Assembly (NCBI GenBank): GCA_029858165.1
Contig: JAOUFO010000015.1
Coordinates: forward strand, 1-14,661
Direction of reading: 5' to 3'
DNA: 14,661 nt
Source: Deltaproteobacteria bacterium
GTDB lineage: Bacteria; SAR324; JACQKK01
Within the stretch, counting starts at the first letter, position 1; every line of letters begins with the position of its first letter. The notes beneath the pieces were generated by a model. That model saw nothing but the letters and a program-made list of their open reading frames with translations, was not told the DNA's origin and did not search any database. Below are positions 1 to 6,976 of this stretch, piece after piece. The translations under genes and the position numbers were made by a program.

Positions 1-81
1 CGGGGCGCCGTGCCCTGAGGCACCGTGCCCTGGGGCGCCCTTGACCTGAGGCGCCGTGCCCTGAGGAACCCTTTACCTGAC
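1..81. repeat. Degenerate tandem repeat, 15-16 bp unit, five copies
   Basis: Five consecutive units are visible: 5-19 (gcgccgtgccctgag), 20-34, 35-50, 51-65 (identical to the first) and 66-81 (most diverged). Units are 15 or 16 bp, so the period would shift frame if translated, and no coding frame is evident. The 11 bp word ccctggggcgc from units 2/3 also occurs at 12993-13003, in the other repeat-rich intergenic region. The array may continue to the left of the window. Confidence 0.7.
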
Positions 82-94
82 GGACAAACTGCCC

Positions 95-184
95 TCCCCC
101 CAGAAACCCCCTGTTCCCATCCCTTAAAAGAAACCCTCTTTTTGGGGTTCTCTGGCATTCCCTTTGCGTTTACCTCAATATGGA
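95..184 (+). repeat. Dispersed ~90 bp intergenic repeat, copy 1
   Basis: This stretch matches 4727-4817 in the same orientation at roughly nine positions in ten. The last ~39 bp, beginning ggttctctggcattccc, are identical in both copies. Differences are confined to the first half and include one indel in a C run. An internal imperfect hairpin (gaaaccc ... ggggttc with a T-rich loop) is kept in both copies despite substitutions. No terminal inverted repeats or flanking target duplications are seen, so it is not a simple insertion sequence. The copy lies just outside the 3' end of the PadR/ABC operon. Confidence 0.85.
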
Positions 185-196
185 GAGGTACAGGAT

Positions 197-337
197 GAGG
201 CCTCTGCACAACTCGTTTTTTCCCATCCCCCTGCCCCCTTCCCAAAGGGAAGGGGTTGATATGATTGGGGGCCAGCGGCCCCCAATCCCCCGCGTTTTTA
301 TCAAAACGGGAGCTTTTGGCAGTTATGCAGAGGTCTC
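197..337. mobile_element. MITE-like element: 12 bp TIRs and 5 bp target duplication
   Basis: The ends are a 12 bp inverted pair, gaggcctctgca at 197-208 and tgcagaggtctc at 326-337, with one mismatch. Both sides are flanked by the direct repeat aggat (192-196 and 338-342), as expected for a target-site duplication. The 141 bp interior has no coding capacity. It holds three further hairpins: 235-243/247-255 (9 bp, triloop aaa), 263-273/277-287 (11 bp, triloop agc) and 293-298/303-308 (6 bp, 4 nt loop). The right-hand duplication contains the last base of the stop codon of the 810-residue permease gene, so insertion happened at the stop without changing the protein. The transposase family is unknown. 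The alternative is a multi-branched 3' UTR RNA that only resembles a MITE. Confidence 0.6.
235..287 (-). terminator. Two strong hairpins downstream of the FtsX permease gene
   Basis: Reading away from the permease stop on the minus strand, an 11 bp perfect stem (263-273/277-287) is followed by a 9 bp perfect stem (235-243/247-255), each with a 3 nt loop. Neither is followed by a real U-tract on the minus strand, so they would act as strong pause or 3' stabilising structures rather than textbook intrinsic terminators. Both lie inside the MITE-like element, so termination here may be a consequence of that insertion. Confidence 0.4.
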
Positions 338-341
338 AGGA

Positions 342-2774
342 TTATTCATAGGAGAGTGCTTCCCGGGTGGATACCTGGATGGCCTTCCGGGCTGGAATGC
401 GGCTGGCCAGCCAGCCGAAAAGGAGTGTGGTCACCAGGGTGATCCAAAAGCCATCTATGCTGAAAGCAAACCGCAGGGAGGCATTATCCCCCAGCATTAA
501 ATTTCCAAAGAAGGGAGTGGCGGCCAGGCTTAAAGGCAAGGCCAGCAATAACCCCAAACCCACGCTGGCCGCGCTGATGATCATGCCCTCGGTGACAAAC
601 AGTTTGTAAATCTTCTCCGGGGTTGCGCCAATGGCTCTGAGGACGCCGATTTCCCGGGTGCGCTCCATGATGTTGATCCCAGTGGCAGAAGCCATTCCCA
701 GGGCACTGACCATCAAAACCGTCAGAGCCAGGAAAACAATGGTGGTGAGAATGATGTTCAAATGGTCATAAACCACCTGTACCCGTTCGGCTTGGGACAT
801 CACATACAACACGTTTAAATCTGTCTTGGCGATGGCTTTTTCAATGTCCTTCTTCAAGTCCATGATTTGGTCATAACCTTTGTTGTCGGCTACAAACATA
901 AGGCTGTTGACCAAATGGCCGGGGTTGGCAAAAGCATCGTACAATTCCCGGTCCATATAAATTTTGGGTTTTTCGAATTCCATGACGATGCCGACCAACC
1001 TGACGGTGAGTTCCTTGCCCGCCACTTTCATCAGATGGGTTTCTCCCACTTTGGGGTTTTTGTACAATTCAACGGCCTGTTGGTTCATCACGACTTCCGG
1101 CGCCTTCCCCCCTTTCAGCCAACGTCCTTTTTCCATTTTTAGGTTGAACAGGTCCGTGTCGTAAGGCAGAGCCACAACACCCACACCATCGTTTGTTGAA
1201 ACGACTTTGTTTTGCAATTCCCCCTTTCCACCATTCCAGGCTTCAATGCGGCTTATGTTTTTAATGGTTTGAAAAGGGGCCAACGCGTGATCTTTCGGTA
1301 ACGGACTCCCAAGCACCACCTGGACATCGTGTTTCATACCGTCTTTTACGTCCGATAAAAGCATCCACAGGGATTGGCGGACGTTAAACCCCGTGCTGAA
1401 AACAGCCACTCCAAACGCCATGGTCACCACTGTCAGCAAAAGACGGTATTTCCGGCGCCGGGTGTTTCTGATGGCCATGACCAGCAGAGTCGGCAGGGAT
1501 ATAAAACTCACTTTGTCCGTTTTGTTGCCCGTGCCCTCCTGCGGAATGCCATAATCGCTTATCGCATCATATACCGATACCCGAACGCCCTTTACCAGTG
1601 CCGGAAGAGAAAACAAAATGGGTACCAATAACCCAAAAGAGATAAGAATTCCATACAAATAAACAGGGAGTTCGGTAGTCAGGATTTGGAAATTGAGGAT
1701 GTCTGCCACAAACCGGGCAAAGGCATTACCAGATAAAACGGCCAGGGGGATGGCGATCATGCTGGCAATCATGCCCATCAACAGGACCATGGTCAGGTAC
1801 ATTTGCACCACCTGGAACCCCGATGCGCCAATGGCCTTGAGAATACCGATTTGACGGATTTGCCGGGATAAAATGGAGGCCATGAGTTGGGAAACCAGCA
1901 CCCCGGCCATCAGAAAGGCAAGCAACCCTATGCTTCCCTGCAATCCAAGCAACGTATTCAACTGCCATTGGTGGGGATGTTCATTCAACTTGGGGATATT
2001 GAATGTTTCCACCGCAATGGCTTGCTTTTGGAGATCACCTGTCAGGCTGTTCACCAAAGCCTGAACCTCCCCCCTGGAATTCACGTTTTTAAAACGCAGG
2101 ATCAGTCGTTGATTGGATGGTTCCCCCGTGATATCCGAAAAGGTTTTTTTATCCGCATACCCATAAATAAAATGGTCCTGTGTGGCCGGTGCCTGAGCCG
2201 GATCAAAATTTATCCCGCTGACAGGGACATTTAGGATTCGTCCCCCCACCCGGATTCGGGCTCTGACCCCCGGCTTCAGGTTGGAAATTTTTTGTCCATC
2301 CCGTTCCATCAACATTGTTCCGGTTGGGGGGATAACCTCTCCGTTTTCGGAATAAAACCGTGCCAGATGGACCCGGCTGAAATCCTCCACCCCAAAAAGC
2401 CATAACGGAATCCACTCATCGGGATTCACCTCTATTCGTTGCATGGATAAATCCCTGAATTCGGCACTTTCCACCTCGGGCCTGTTTCTTAAGGCCGCCA
2501 AGTTCAGCTTGGCAAAATCTTTTGAGGTGAGGATGGCATGGGAGGGGGAGGTGTTCAGGAAATTAGCCTTGAGATCATTTTGCAAAATGGTGGTGGAAAC
2601 CAGGAGGGAGCCAACCCCCCATAAACCGATGACCAGGGCAAAAACGGCCAACGCAGTGCGGCCTGGATTGATCAACAGGTCACGGACAACTTTTTTGAAT
2701 TTGATGCTCCGGTCAGCGTTTCTTGTAAACAGCCCGAAAATAGCCGTGATGAGAAGGATAATGAATGAGTGCAT
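342..2774 (-). CDS. ABC transporter permease, duplicated FtsX/MacB-like type
   Basis: The 810-residue inner-membrane protein is the permease partner of the ATPase encoded immediately upstream. It has two FtsX-like halves. TM helices are seen near residues 40-60, 279-300, 325-347 and 371-393, then 444-463, 673-697, 732-753 and 776-791. Each half carries a large extracytoplasmic domain (about 65-270 and 470-670). The typical coupling motif ERTREIGVLRAIGAT is at about 704-718, and a related one, RQIGILKAIGAS, is in the first half. A hydrophobic extension of about 25 residues precedes the usual FtsX start. The start lies 1 nt after the ATPase stop, so translation is probably coupled. Transporters of this type work on lipids, lipoproteins, peptides or by mechanotransmission; no substrate can be read from the sequence. 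No periplasmic adaptor gene is adjacent. Confidence 0.9.
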   Translation of the reverse strand: MHSFIILLITAIFGLFTRNADRSIKFKKVVRDLLINPGRTALAVFALVIGLWGVGSLLVSTTILQNDLKANFLNTSPSHAILTSKDFAKLNLAALRNRPEVESAEFRDLSMQRIEVNPDEWIPLWLFGVEDFSRVHLARFYSENGEVIPPTGTMLMERDGQKISNLKPGVRARIRVGGRILNVPVSGINFDPAQAPATQDHFIYGYADKKTFSDITGEPSNQRLILRFKNVNSRGEVQALVNSLTGDLQKQAIAVETFNIPKLNEHPHQWQLNTLLGLQGSIGLLAFLMAGVLVSQLMASILSRQIRQIGILKAIGASGFQVVQMYLTMVLLMGMIASMIAIPLAVLSGNAFARFVADILNFQILTTELPVYLYGILISFGLLVPILFSLPALVKGVRVSVYDAISDYGIPQEGTGNKTDKVSFISLPTLLVMAIRNTRRRKYRLLLTVVTMAFGVAVFSTGFNVRQSLWMLLSDVKDGMKHDVQVVLGSPLPKDHALAPFQTIKNISRIEAWNGGKGELQNKVVSTNDGVGVVALPYDTDLFNLKMEKGRWLKGGKAPEVVMNQQAVELYKNPKVGETHLMKVAGKELTVRLVGIVMEFEKPKIYMDRELYDAFANPGHLVNSLMFVADNKGYDQIMDLKKDIEKAIAKTDLNVLYVMSQAERVQVVYDHLNIILTTIVFLALTVLMVSALGMASATGINIMERTREIGVLRAIGATPEKIYKLFVTEGMIISAASVGLGLLLALPLSLAATPFFGNLMLGDNASLRFAFSIDGFWITLVTTLLFGWLASRIPARKAIQVSTREALSYE

Positions 2775-2775
2775 A

Positions 2776-3483
2776 TCAGTTCCCCTTTCCGTGGTTCAAT
2801 TCACTTGTGATCTTGCCGTCACTGAGGGTGATGATCCGGTGGTACCCGGATTTAGAGATAAGGTCATGGGTGACCACAATAAGGGTTTTGCCCTGGCCCA
2901 CCAGATCCGTAAACAGCTTGAGAACCACACTTGTGGTTTTGCTGTCCAGATTACCGGTGGGTTCATCGGCCACCAAAATGGGGGGGTCGTTGGCCAGGGC
3001 GCGGGCAATGGCGGCCCGTTGTTGTTCTCCACCGGACAAGGCAGCAGGCAGTTTGTCCTCATGTTTGGAAATACCCACCTGGTCCAGCAGTTCCGCCGCC
3101 CGGTTTTTACGCTCTTTTTTTGGGATGGAATCCACCAGGTCCATGGCCAACAAAATGTTTTCCGTGATGCTGAGGGTGGGAATGAGCTGAAAAAACTGGA
3201 ACACAATCCCTATGTTTTTCCCGCGCCATTTGGCCAAATTGCTTTCATTCAAGGTATGAACCTCAGTTGAATTGATCATCACCCGGCCTTGACTGGGGTG
3301 ATCTATACCGGTCAATAAATTAAGCAAAGTGGATTTTCCGCTTCCAGACCTTCCTGTGATAGCCACATGCTCCCCGATCCCGATTTCAAGATTGATATTT
3401 TGGATGGCATTAAATCGGCCCGCCGGGGTTTCAAACCACTTTGAAACCTGATTAAACTGGATGGCGTTTGTTGGGATTTTCAT
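2776..3483 (-). CDS. ABC transporter ATP-binding protein (LolD/MacB-type)
   Basis: The 235-residue nucleotide-binding subunit has all diagnostic motifs. Walker A is GRSGSGKST at 44-52, the Q-loop is Gln96 within VFQFFQLIPTLS, and the signature is LSGGEQQRAAIARA at 149-162. Walker B is ILVADEP at 169-175 followed by the D-loop GNLDS, and the H-loop is His206 in VVTHD. The FQ-F-QLIP motif is typical of the LolD/MacB/FtsE family that pairs with FtsX-like permeases. The start is supported by a Shine-Dalgarno AGGAGA (minus strand, 3498-3493), 9 nt before the ATG. It follows the membrane protein gene by 111 nt and precedes the permease gene by 1 nt. Confidence 0.95.
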   Translation of the reverse strand: MKIPTNAIQFNQVSKWFETPAGRFNAIQNINLEIGIGEHVAITGRSGSGKSTLLNLLTGIDHPSQGRVMINSTEVHTLNESNLAKWRGKNIGIVFQFFQLIPTLSITENILLAMDLVDSIPKKERKNRAAELLDQVGISKHEDKLPAALSGGEQQRAAIARALANDPPILVADEPTGNLDSKTTSVVLKLFTDLVGQGKTLIVVTHDLISKSGYHRIITLSDGKITSELNHGKGN

Positions 3484-3492
3484 TTCGGCTGT

Positions 3493-3514
3493 TCTCCTCT
3501 ATCGGATTGTAGAG
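3493..3514 (-). promoter_or_regulatory. Hairpin overlapping the ATPase ribosome binding site
   Basis: On the minus strand CTCTA (3514-3510) can pair with TAGAG (3501-3497) across an 8 nt loop. The 3' arm runs directly into the Shine-Dalgarno AGGAGA (3498-3493), so the arm and ribosome binding site share two bases. This could modestly limit translation of the ATPase relative to the upstream genes. Five base pairs is a weak stem and may be chance. Confidence 0.3.
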
Positions 3515-3594
3515 CATTGGTTTTTGAATGCGGCCTTTCCAGGTGGCCCAACACTTATCTACTGGTTATTTGGCCCCCAGTTTATTGCCAATTT

Positions 3595-4038
3595 CTATCG
3601 CGCATGAGTACGGAAACTCGAAATCATTTTGATGGTAAAATAGGCACAAAGCATCCCCGTAATAAAACACATATACCCGGTTGCTTCCTCATAGAATCCG
3701 CCAATATGCGGGTCCTTGAACAGTTGAGCCAAAACAGGCGGCAGATACTGATTATGCAAAAAATACAGAAATGTTTTAAACGTGTGGTTCCAAAATCCGT
3801 CCACAAAACCAAACCAAATGATAAGCGAAAAATTCAATGAACCGTAGACCCAAATGGCCACAACACTTCTGGCCAGGTACAACATCCTCCACAACCAAAG
3901 CCCTACCCCGATGCCAATGGCGGTTAAAAAATACGTATGTGATCCAAACTCAATTGCTGTGTGCAACGATGCACTGATCACAAGCAGCAAGAACCCAGCT
4001 AACGAAAGAATCAGCATTTGTTTATTGGCGTTTTCCAT
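3595..4038 (-). CDS. Unrecognised four-helix membrane protein, second gene of PadR operon
   Basis: The 147-residue protein matches no family I can name. Hydrophobic segments lie at about 8-28, 36-56, 58-79 and 119-140. Between the last two is a longer polar and aromatic stretch (80-118) with His85, His95, Asp109 and His111, followed by Glu117/Glu118. His26, Glu30 and His34 sit at the end of helix 1. The clustering of His and acidic residues at helix ends could suggest ligand or metal contacts, but that is speculation. The start is supported by AAGGAG (minus strand, 4051-4046) 7 nt upstream, and this site overlaps the padR stop codon. The gene is co-transcribed with the regulator and ABC pair, so it may be an accessory or sensing subunit, or an immunity-like protein. 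Confidence 0.8.
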   Translation of the reverse strand: MENANKQMLILSLAGFLLLVISASLHTAIEFGSHTYFLTAIGIGVGLWLWRMLYLARSVVAIWVYGSLNFSLIIWFGFVDGFWNHTFKTFLYFLHNQYLPPVLAQLFKDPHIGGFYEEATGYMCFITGMLCAYFTIKMISSFRTHAR

Positions 4039-4049
4039 GTTTTAACTCC

Positions 4050-4586
4050 TTAAGAAAATTGTTTGTACTCTTCCACAGTCTCTTCTGCCCAAATAACCAA
4101 AGCAGAGATGGTCATTCTATACTGCTTGACAATAGTCTTTGCCGCGAAGTTTGCATTTTTCAAATCCATTTTTTCATGTTGAATGATCCATGCTTTTAAA
4201 AAGCCAAGTGCATCCCGCAAATTTAGCAGCATTTTAATCCCGGATTGTTTATCCGTTTTTTCAAGATTATAAATAAACGCATTCATATCCAAAAAATAAG
4301 TTGTTAAATTTGATGAAAAATAATTCATCAGCGCATTGAACCAATCAACCCCTTGTTGGTTTATTTCGTAAATTGTTTTTTCAGGGTGTTCACCTTTTTT
4401 AATGATCTTCCCATCCAAAAGACCCGATTCATGCAGTCGTTTACAGTTTTTATAAACGGCAGGGGTGCTTATTTTTAAAAAAAGATTTACTCGGTTTTCT
4501 TCTATATGGTTTGCCAGATCATAGGCACTCATCGGCTTTCCCAATAAGGTTCCTAAAATGATCAGGTCAATGGTTGAGGGGGTCAT
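4050..4586 (-). CDS. PadR-family transcriptional regulator
   Basis: The 178-residue cytoplasmic DNA-binding protein has an N-terminal winged helix-turn-helix (about residues 5-80). It shows the PadR pattern LGTLLGKPMSAYDL, then an ISTPAVYKNCKRLHESGLL recognition-helix region, a basic wing and IYEINQQG. The C-terminal half (about 85-175) is helical, like the Vir_act_alpha_C dimerisation/effector region. It is the first gene of a minus-strand operon with the membrane protein and ABC genes. The ATG is preceded by GAGGA with a 5 nt spacer. PadR proteins commonly repress transporter or detoxification operons and are released by small ligands. The palindrome in its own promoter fits autoregulation. 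The gene is distinctly AT-rich compared with the genes to the right, suggesting acquisition. Confidence 0.9.
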   Translation of the reverse strand: MTPSTIDLIILGTLLGKPMSAYDLANHIEENRVNLFLKISTPAVYKNCKRLHESGLLDGKIIKKGEHPEKTIYEINQQGVDWFNALMNYFSSNLTTYFLDMNAFIYNLEKTDKQSGIKMLLNLRDALGFLKAWIIQHEKMDLKNANFAAKTIVKQYRMTISALVIWAEETVEEYKQFS

Positions 4587-4657
4587 TGAATTCCTCGTGG
4601 GATTTAGGTTTAGGCGGAAGGGCCATTTTTTGGGGGGTACTCCCGCTCACTTAATGT

Positions 4658-4687
4658 AAAGTAAACTACTATACCGTATAGTGTCAA
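4658..4687 (-). promoter_or_regulatory. Promoter of the padR-ABC operon
   Basis: On the minus strand a consensus -35 TTGACA occupies 4687-4682 and is followed after 18 nt by a -10-like TACTTT (4663-4658). Transcription would start near 4650 and give a leader of about 65 nt before the padR ATG at 4586. The -35 is perfect and the -10 is moderate, so the placement of the -10 is less sure. Confidence 0.6.
4668..4682. promoter_or_regulatory. Palindromic operator, likely PadR binding site
   Basis: ACTATAC-C-GTATAGT is a perfect 7 bp inverted repeat with a single central base. It occupies the spacer between the -35 and -10 of the padR promoter and touches the last base of the -35. A repressor bound here would block RNA polymerase. 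No other palindrome of this quality lies upstream of padR. Assignment to PadR rests on position and the habit of PadR family members to autoregulate. Confidence 0.65.
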
Positions 4688-4726
4688 GGAAAAATTTTGT
4701 CCTCTTGGATTTTCCCCCGTTTTTTC

Positions 4727-4817
4727 TCCCCCCAGAACCCCCCCTGTCCCCATCCCTTAAAAGGAACCCCCTTTTTAGGGTTCTCTGGCATTCCCTTTGC
4801 GTTTACCTCAATATGGA
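4727..4817 (+). repeat. Dispersed ~90 bp intergenic repeat, copy 2
   Basis: Direct copy of 95-184. The hairpin is better here: GAACCC (4764-4769) pairs with GGGTTC (4778-4783) around an 8 nt loop rich in T. The copy sits between the padR promoter and the aminopeptidase gene, so the two copies bracket the whole PadR/ABC operon. Recombination between them would delete or circularise about 4.6 kb. The conserved 3' half runs to within 67 bp of the aminopeptidase start and could also hold its promoter, although no good -35/-10 pair is evident. Confidence 0.85.
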
Positions 4818-4829
4818 AAGTTGGTTGGT

Positions 4830-4845
4830 TTCACCTGAAGGTGAA
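4830..4845. promoter_or_regulatory. Perfect 16 bp palindrome upstream of the aminopeptidase gene
   Basis: TTCACCT-GA-AGGTGAA has 7 bp arms with a 2 bp centre and ends 38 bp before the ATG at 4884. It could be an operator for the aminopeptidase-lipA-fxsA cluster or a short hairpin in its leader. No cognate regulator is identified. Confidence 0.35.
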
Positions 4846-4883
4846 GCAGAGAAATTCCACCGGTTCAACTCAGCGGGAACCCC

Positions 4884-5987
4884 ATGGCCTTACTGAAAAA
4901 AAAGAACCACACCAATTTTATCCTGGGGATGATACTGGGGGTGGGGACGGCTCTGGGGCTGGTGGCCGGGCAATGGGAGGAAATCCCATATTATTGGCAG
5001 GGGGCCAAAGGGCAATGGGAGATTTTGTCCCACAGCAGGCCGATCCTGGAAGTGCTGGAGGACCCGGCGGTGACCCCCAAAGAAAAAGAACGGCTGAAGG
5101 TGGTTTTGCAGGCCCAGGCGGTGGCGATCTCCGAGATGGATTACCCGGATGACATCGGCTACACCACCTACGCCAAGCTGGACCGACCCCAGGTATCCTG
5201 GGTGGTGGTGGCTTCCCATCCGTTGGCCATCAAGGCCTACCTGCGTTGTTACCCTGTGTTGGGCTGTTTGTCTTACCGGGGTTATTTTAAGCGTGAGGAG
5301 GCCGAGGCGTTTGCCCGGGAACTGGATTCCAAAGGGTATGATACCTTTATCCGCCCGGTCCAGGCTTATTCCACCCTGGGATGGTTTGAAGACCCGGTGG
5401 TCAGCCCCATGCTGGAAGGCTCCGCATTGGATTTGGTGCGGACGGTGATTCATGAGCAGGGCCACCGGATTGTGTTTGCGCCGGGGGATACCAATTTTAA
5501 TGAGTCTTTCGCCTCTTTTTTGGAACTGGAGGGGACCCGGCGGTACCTGAATCGGTTGAACGACCCCCGGATGAAAAACCGGCTGGCGGCCCAGGTGGCT
5601 GATGAGCAACGGTTTCAGGCCATCTTGGAGCGGGGAAGGGCAAAATTGATCAGCCTGTATGCGGCTGACCTTGGAGTGGATGAAAAACGGTCGGCCAAAC
5701 AACAGATTTTCCGGGAGATGGTTCAGGACTATCAAAATCAGAAAAAATATTTTAAAGTATGGGTCCCGGCTGGCTGGTTCAAAGGGGGGATGAACAATGC
5801 CCATCTGGTGGCCTTGGGCCAATACACCACCTATGTCCAGGCCTTTGCCGCTTTGCTGAAAGAATGCGGCGGGGATTTCCCCCGGTTTTACATTGCGGCC
5901 CAAAAACTGGCCCAAGCCCCCCCGGATCAAAGGGCGGCCCGGTTGGACCTGTTGAACACCTCTCAGACCACAGCCCATGACGGATGA
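4884..5987 (+). CDS. Predicted membrane-anchored zinc aminopeptidase (COG4324-like)
   Basis: The 367-residue protein has a basic N-terminus (KKK at 5-7) and one hydrophobic segment (about 12-29). This looks like a signal anchor or signal peptide that places the enzyme in the periplasm. The family pattern follows: YYWQGAKGQ at 36-44, then CYPVLGCLSYRGYF at 122-135. Next come AYSTLGWFEDP at 161-171, the zinc motif HEQGH at 190-194, and GDTNFNESFASF at 201-212 with Glu207 as the likely third ligand. Length and motif order match the predicted aminopeptidase group COG4324, whose substrate is not established. The family usually has HELAH; here the two middle residues are Gln-Gly but the catalytic His-Glu-His frame is kept. 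The 3' end overlaps lipA by 11 nt. The ribosome binding site is weak (cgggaa). Confidence 0.85.
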   Translation: MALLKKKNHTNFILGMILGVGTALGLVAGQWEEIPYYWQGAKGQWEILSHSRPILEVLEDPAVTPKEKERLKVVLQAQAVAISEMDYPDDIGYTTYAKLDRPQVSWVVVASHPLAIKAYLRCYPVLGCLSYRGYFKREEAEAFARELDSKGYDTFIRPVQAYSTLGWFEDPVVSPMLEGSALDLVRTVIHEQGHRIVFAPGDTNFNESFASFLELEGTRRYLNRLNDPRMKNRLAAQVADEQRFQAILERGRAKLISLYAADLGVDEKRSAKQQIFREMVQDYQNQKKYFKVWVPAGWFKGGMNNAHLVALGQYTTYVQAFAALLKECGGDFPRFYIAAQKLAQAPPDQRAARLDLLNTSQTTAHDG

Positions 5988-6933
5988 CCACCCCAACCCG
6001 GACCAAATCCTTCCCTCCGGGGGGACCCTGCGCTCCCGGCTGCCCCCCTGGCTGAAAGTGAAGGCCCCCCACGGCCCCCGGTTTTTTCAACTGCGGGCCA
6101 TGGCCCGCCAGCGCAATCTGGCCTCGGTGTGCGAGGAGGCCCGCTGCCCCAACATCGGAGAATGCTGGCAGGGGGGCACCGCCACCTTTATGCTGCTGGG
6201 GGATACCTGCACCCGGGGTTGCCGGTTCTGCTCGGTGAAAACCCGGCGCACCCCCGCTCCCCCGGATGAGGCGGAGCCTCAACACATTGCAGACACCCTG
6301 GGGCAGATGGCCCTGGATTATGTGGTGTTGACCACTGTGGACCGGGATGACCTGCCGGATCAAGGGGCGGGCCACATGGCCCAGACCCTGCGCCGGGTGC
6401 GTCTGGCGGCCCCCAACACCCTCCAGGAGATTCTGCTGCCGGATTTTCGGGGGGATGAAGACTGCCTGGCCGCGGTGCTGTCCGCCGGTCCGGATGTGGT
6501 GTCCCACAACCTGGAAACGGTGGAACGGCTGACCCCCCGGGTGCGGGATCCCCGGGCGGGCTACGACCAATCCCTGGGGGTGTTGCGGGCCGTCAAACGG
6601 CTGGCCCCAAAGGTATGGACCAAATCCTCCCTGATGCTGGGGCTGGGAGAACACCCGGAGGAGGTGGCCCGGGCCATGGCCGATTTGCGGGAGGTCGGCT
6701 GTGATTTTTTAACCCTGGGCCAATACCTTCAGCCGGACCGCACCAAGCTTGCGGTAGAACGGTTTGTGCCTCCAGAGGAGTTTTCCCGCTGGGAGGCCCA
6801 AGGGCGGGCCATGGGATTTGCCTATGTGGCGGCCGGGCCGTTGGTGCGCAGTTCCTACCGGGCGGCCGAATACTTTTTGGCCCGGCTGGCGGGGACGGAT
6901 TCCCCTCCAAAGGCCGCGGGAGAAACCCGGTGA
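5977..6933 (+). CDS. lipA: Lipoyl synthase (radical SAM)
   Basis: LipA inserts two sulfur atoms at C6 and C8 of protein-bound octanoyl chains, making the lipoyl cofactor of 2-oxoacid dehydrogenases and the glycine cleavage system. The 318-residue protein has both iron-sulfur motifs. The auxiliary cluster ligands are Cys52, Cys57 and Cys63 (CEEARCPNIGEC), and the radical-SAM cluster is CTRGCRFC with Cys78, Cys82 and Cys85. The C-terminal RSSYR motif at 291-295 supplies the conserved serine ligand of the auxiliary cluster. Also seen are TTVDRDDLPDQGA and the DVVSHNLETVERL region typical of the family. The start codon lies within the end of the aminopeptidase gene, so translation is probably coupled. 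No lipB is visible in the window. Confidence 0.97.
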   Translation: MTDDHPNPDQILPSGGTLRSRLPPWLKVKAPHGPRFFQLRAMARQRNLASVCEEARCPNIGECWQGGTATFMLLGDTCTRGCRFCSVKTRRTPAPPDEAEPQHIADTLGQMALDYVVLTTVDRDDLPDQGAGHMAQTLRRVRLAAPNTLQEILLPDFRGDEDCLAAVLSAGPDVVSHNLETVERLTPRVRDPRAGYDQSLGVLRAVKRLAPKVWTKSSLMLGLGEHPEEVARAMADLREVGCDFLTLGQYLQPDRTKLAVERFVPPEEFSRWEAQGRAMGFAYVAAGPLVRSSYRAAEYFLARLAGTDSPPKAAGETR

Positions 6934-6976
6934 TTCCATGGAAAACGCGGGTGCTTAACCAACAAAGAGGTGTTTT

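Noticed and set aside
1..81. Possible CRISPR array
   Set aside because: Units are 15-16 bp and directly abutting with no spacers, and no cas genes are present.
180..500. Plus-strand open frame beginning at 180
   Set aside because: It begins in the repeat, crosses the MITE-like hairpins and continues antisense to the permease; there is no coding evidence.
2443..3270. Plus-strand open frame of 275 residues across the ATPase/permease junction
   Set aside because: It is antisense to conserved Walker and signature motifs and has no domain of its own.
3515..3594. Internal promoter between the membrane-protein and ATPase genes
   Set aside because: A TTGGCA on the minus strand has only a poor -10 partner (TAACCA) at 17 nt, which is too weak to call.
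4890..5996. Minus-strand open frame of 368 residues opposite the aminopeptidase gene
   Set aside because: No recognisable motifs and compositional features of a shadow frame; the plus strand carries HEQGH and other family motifs.
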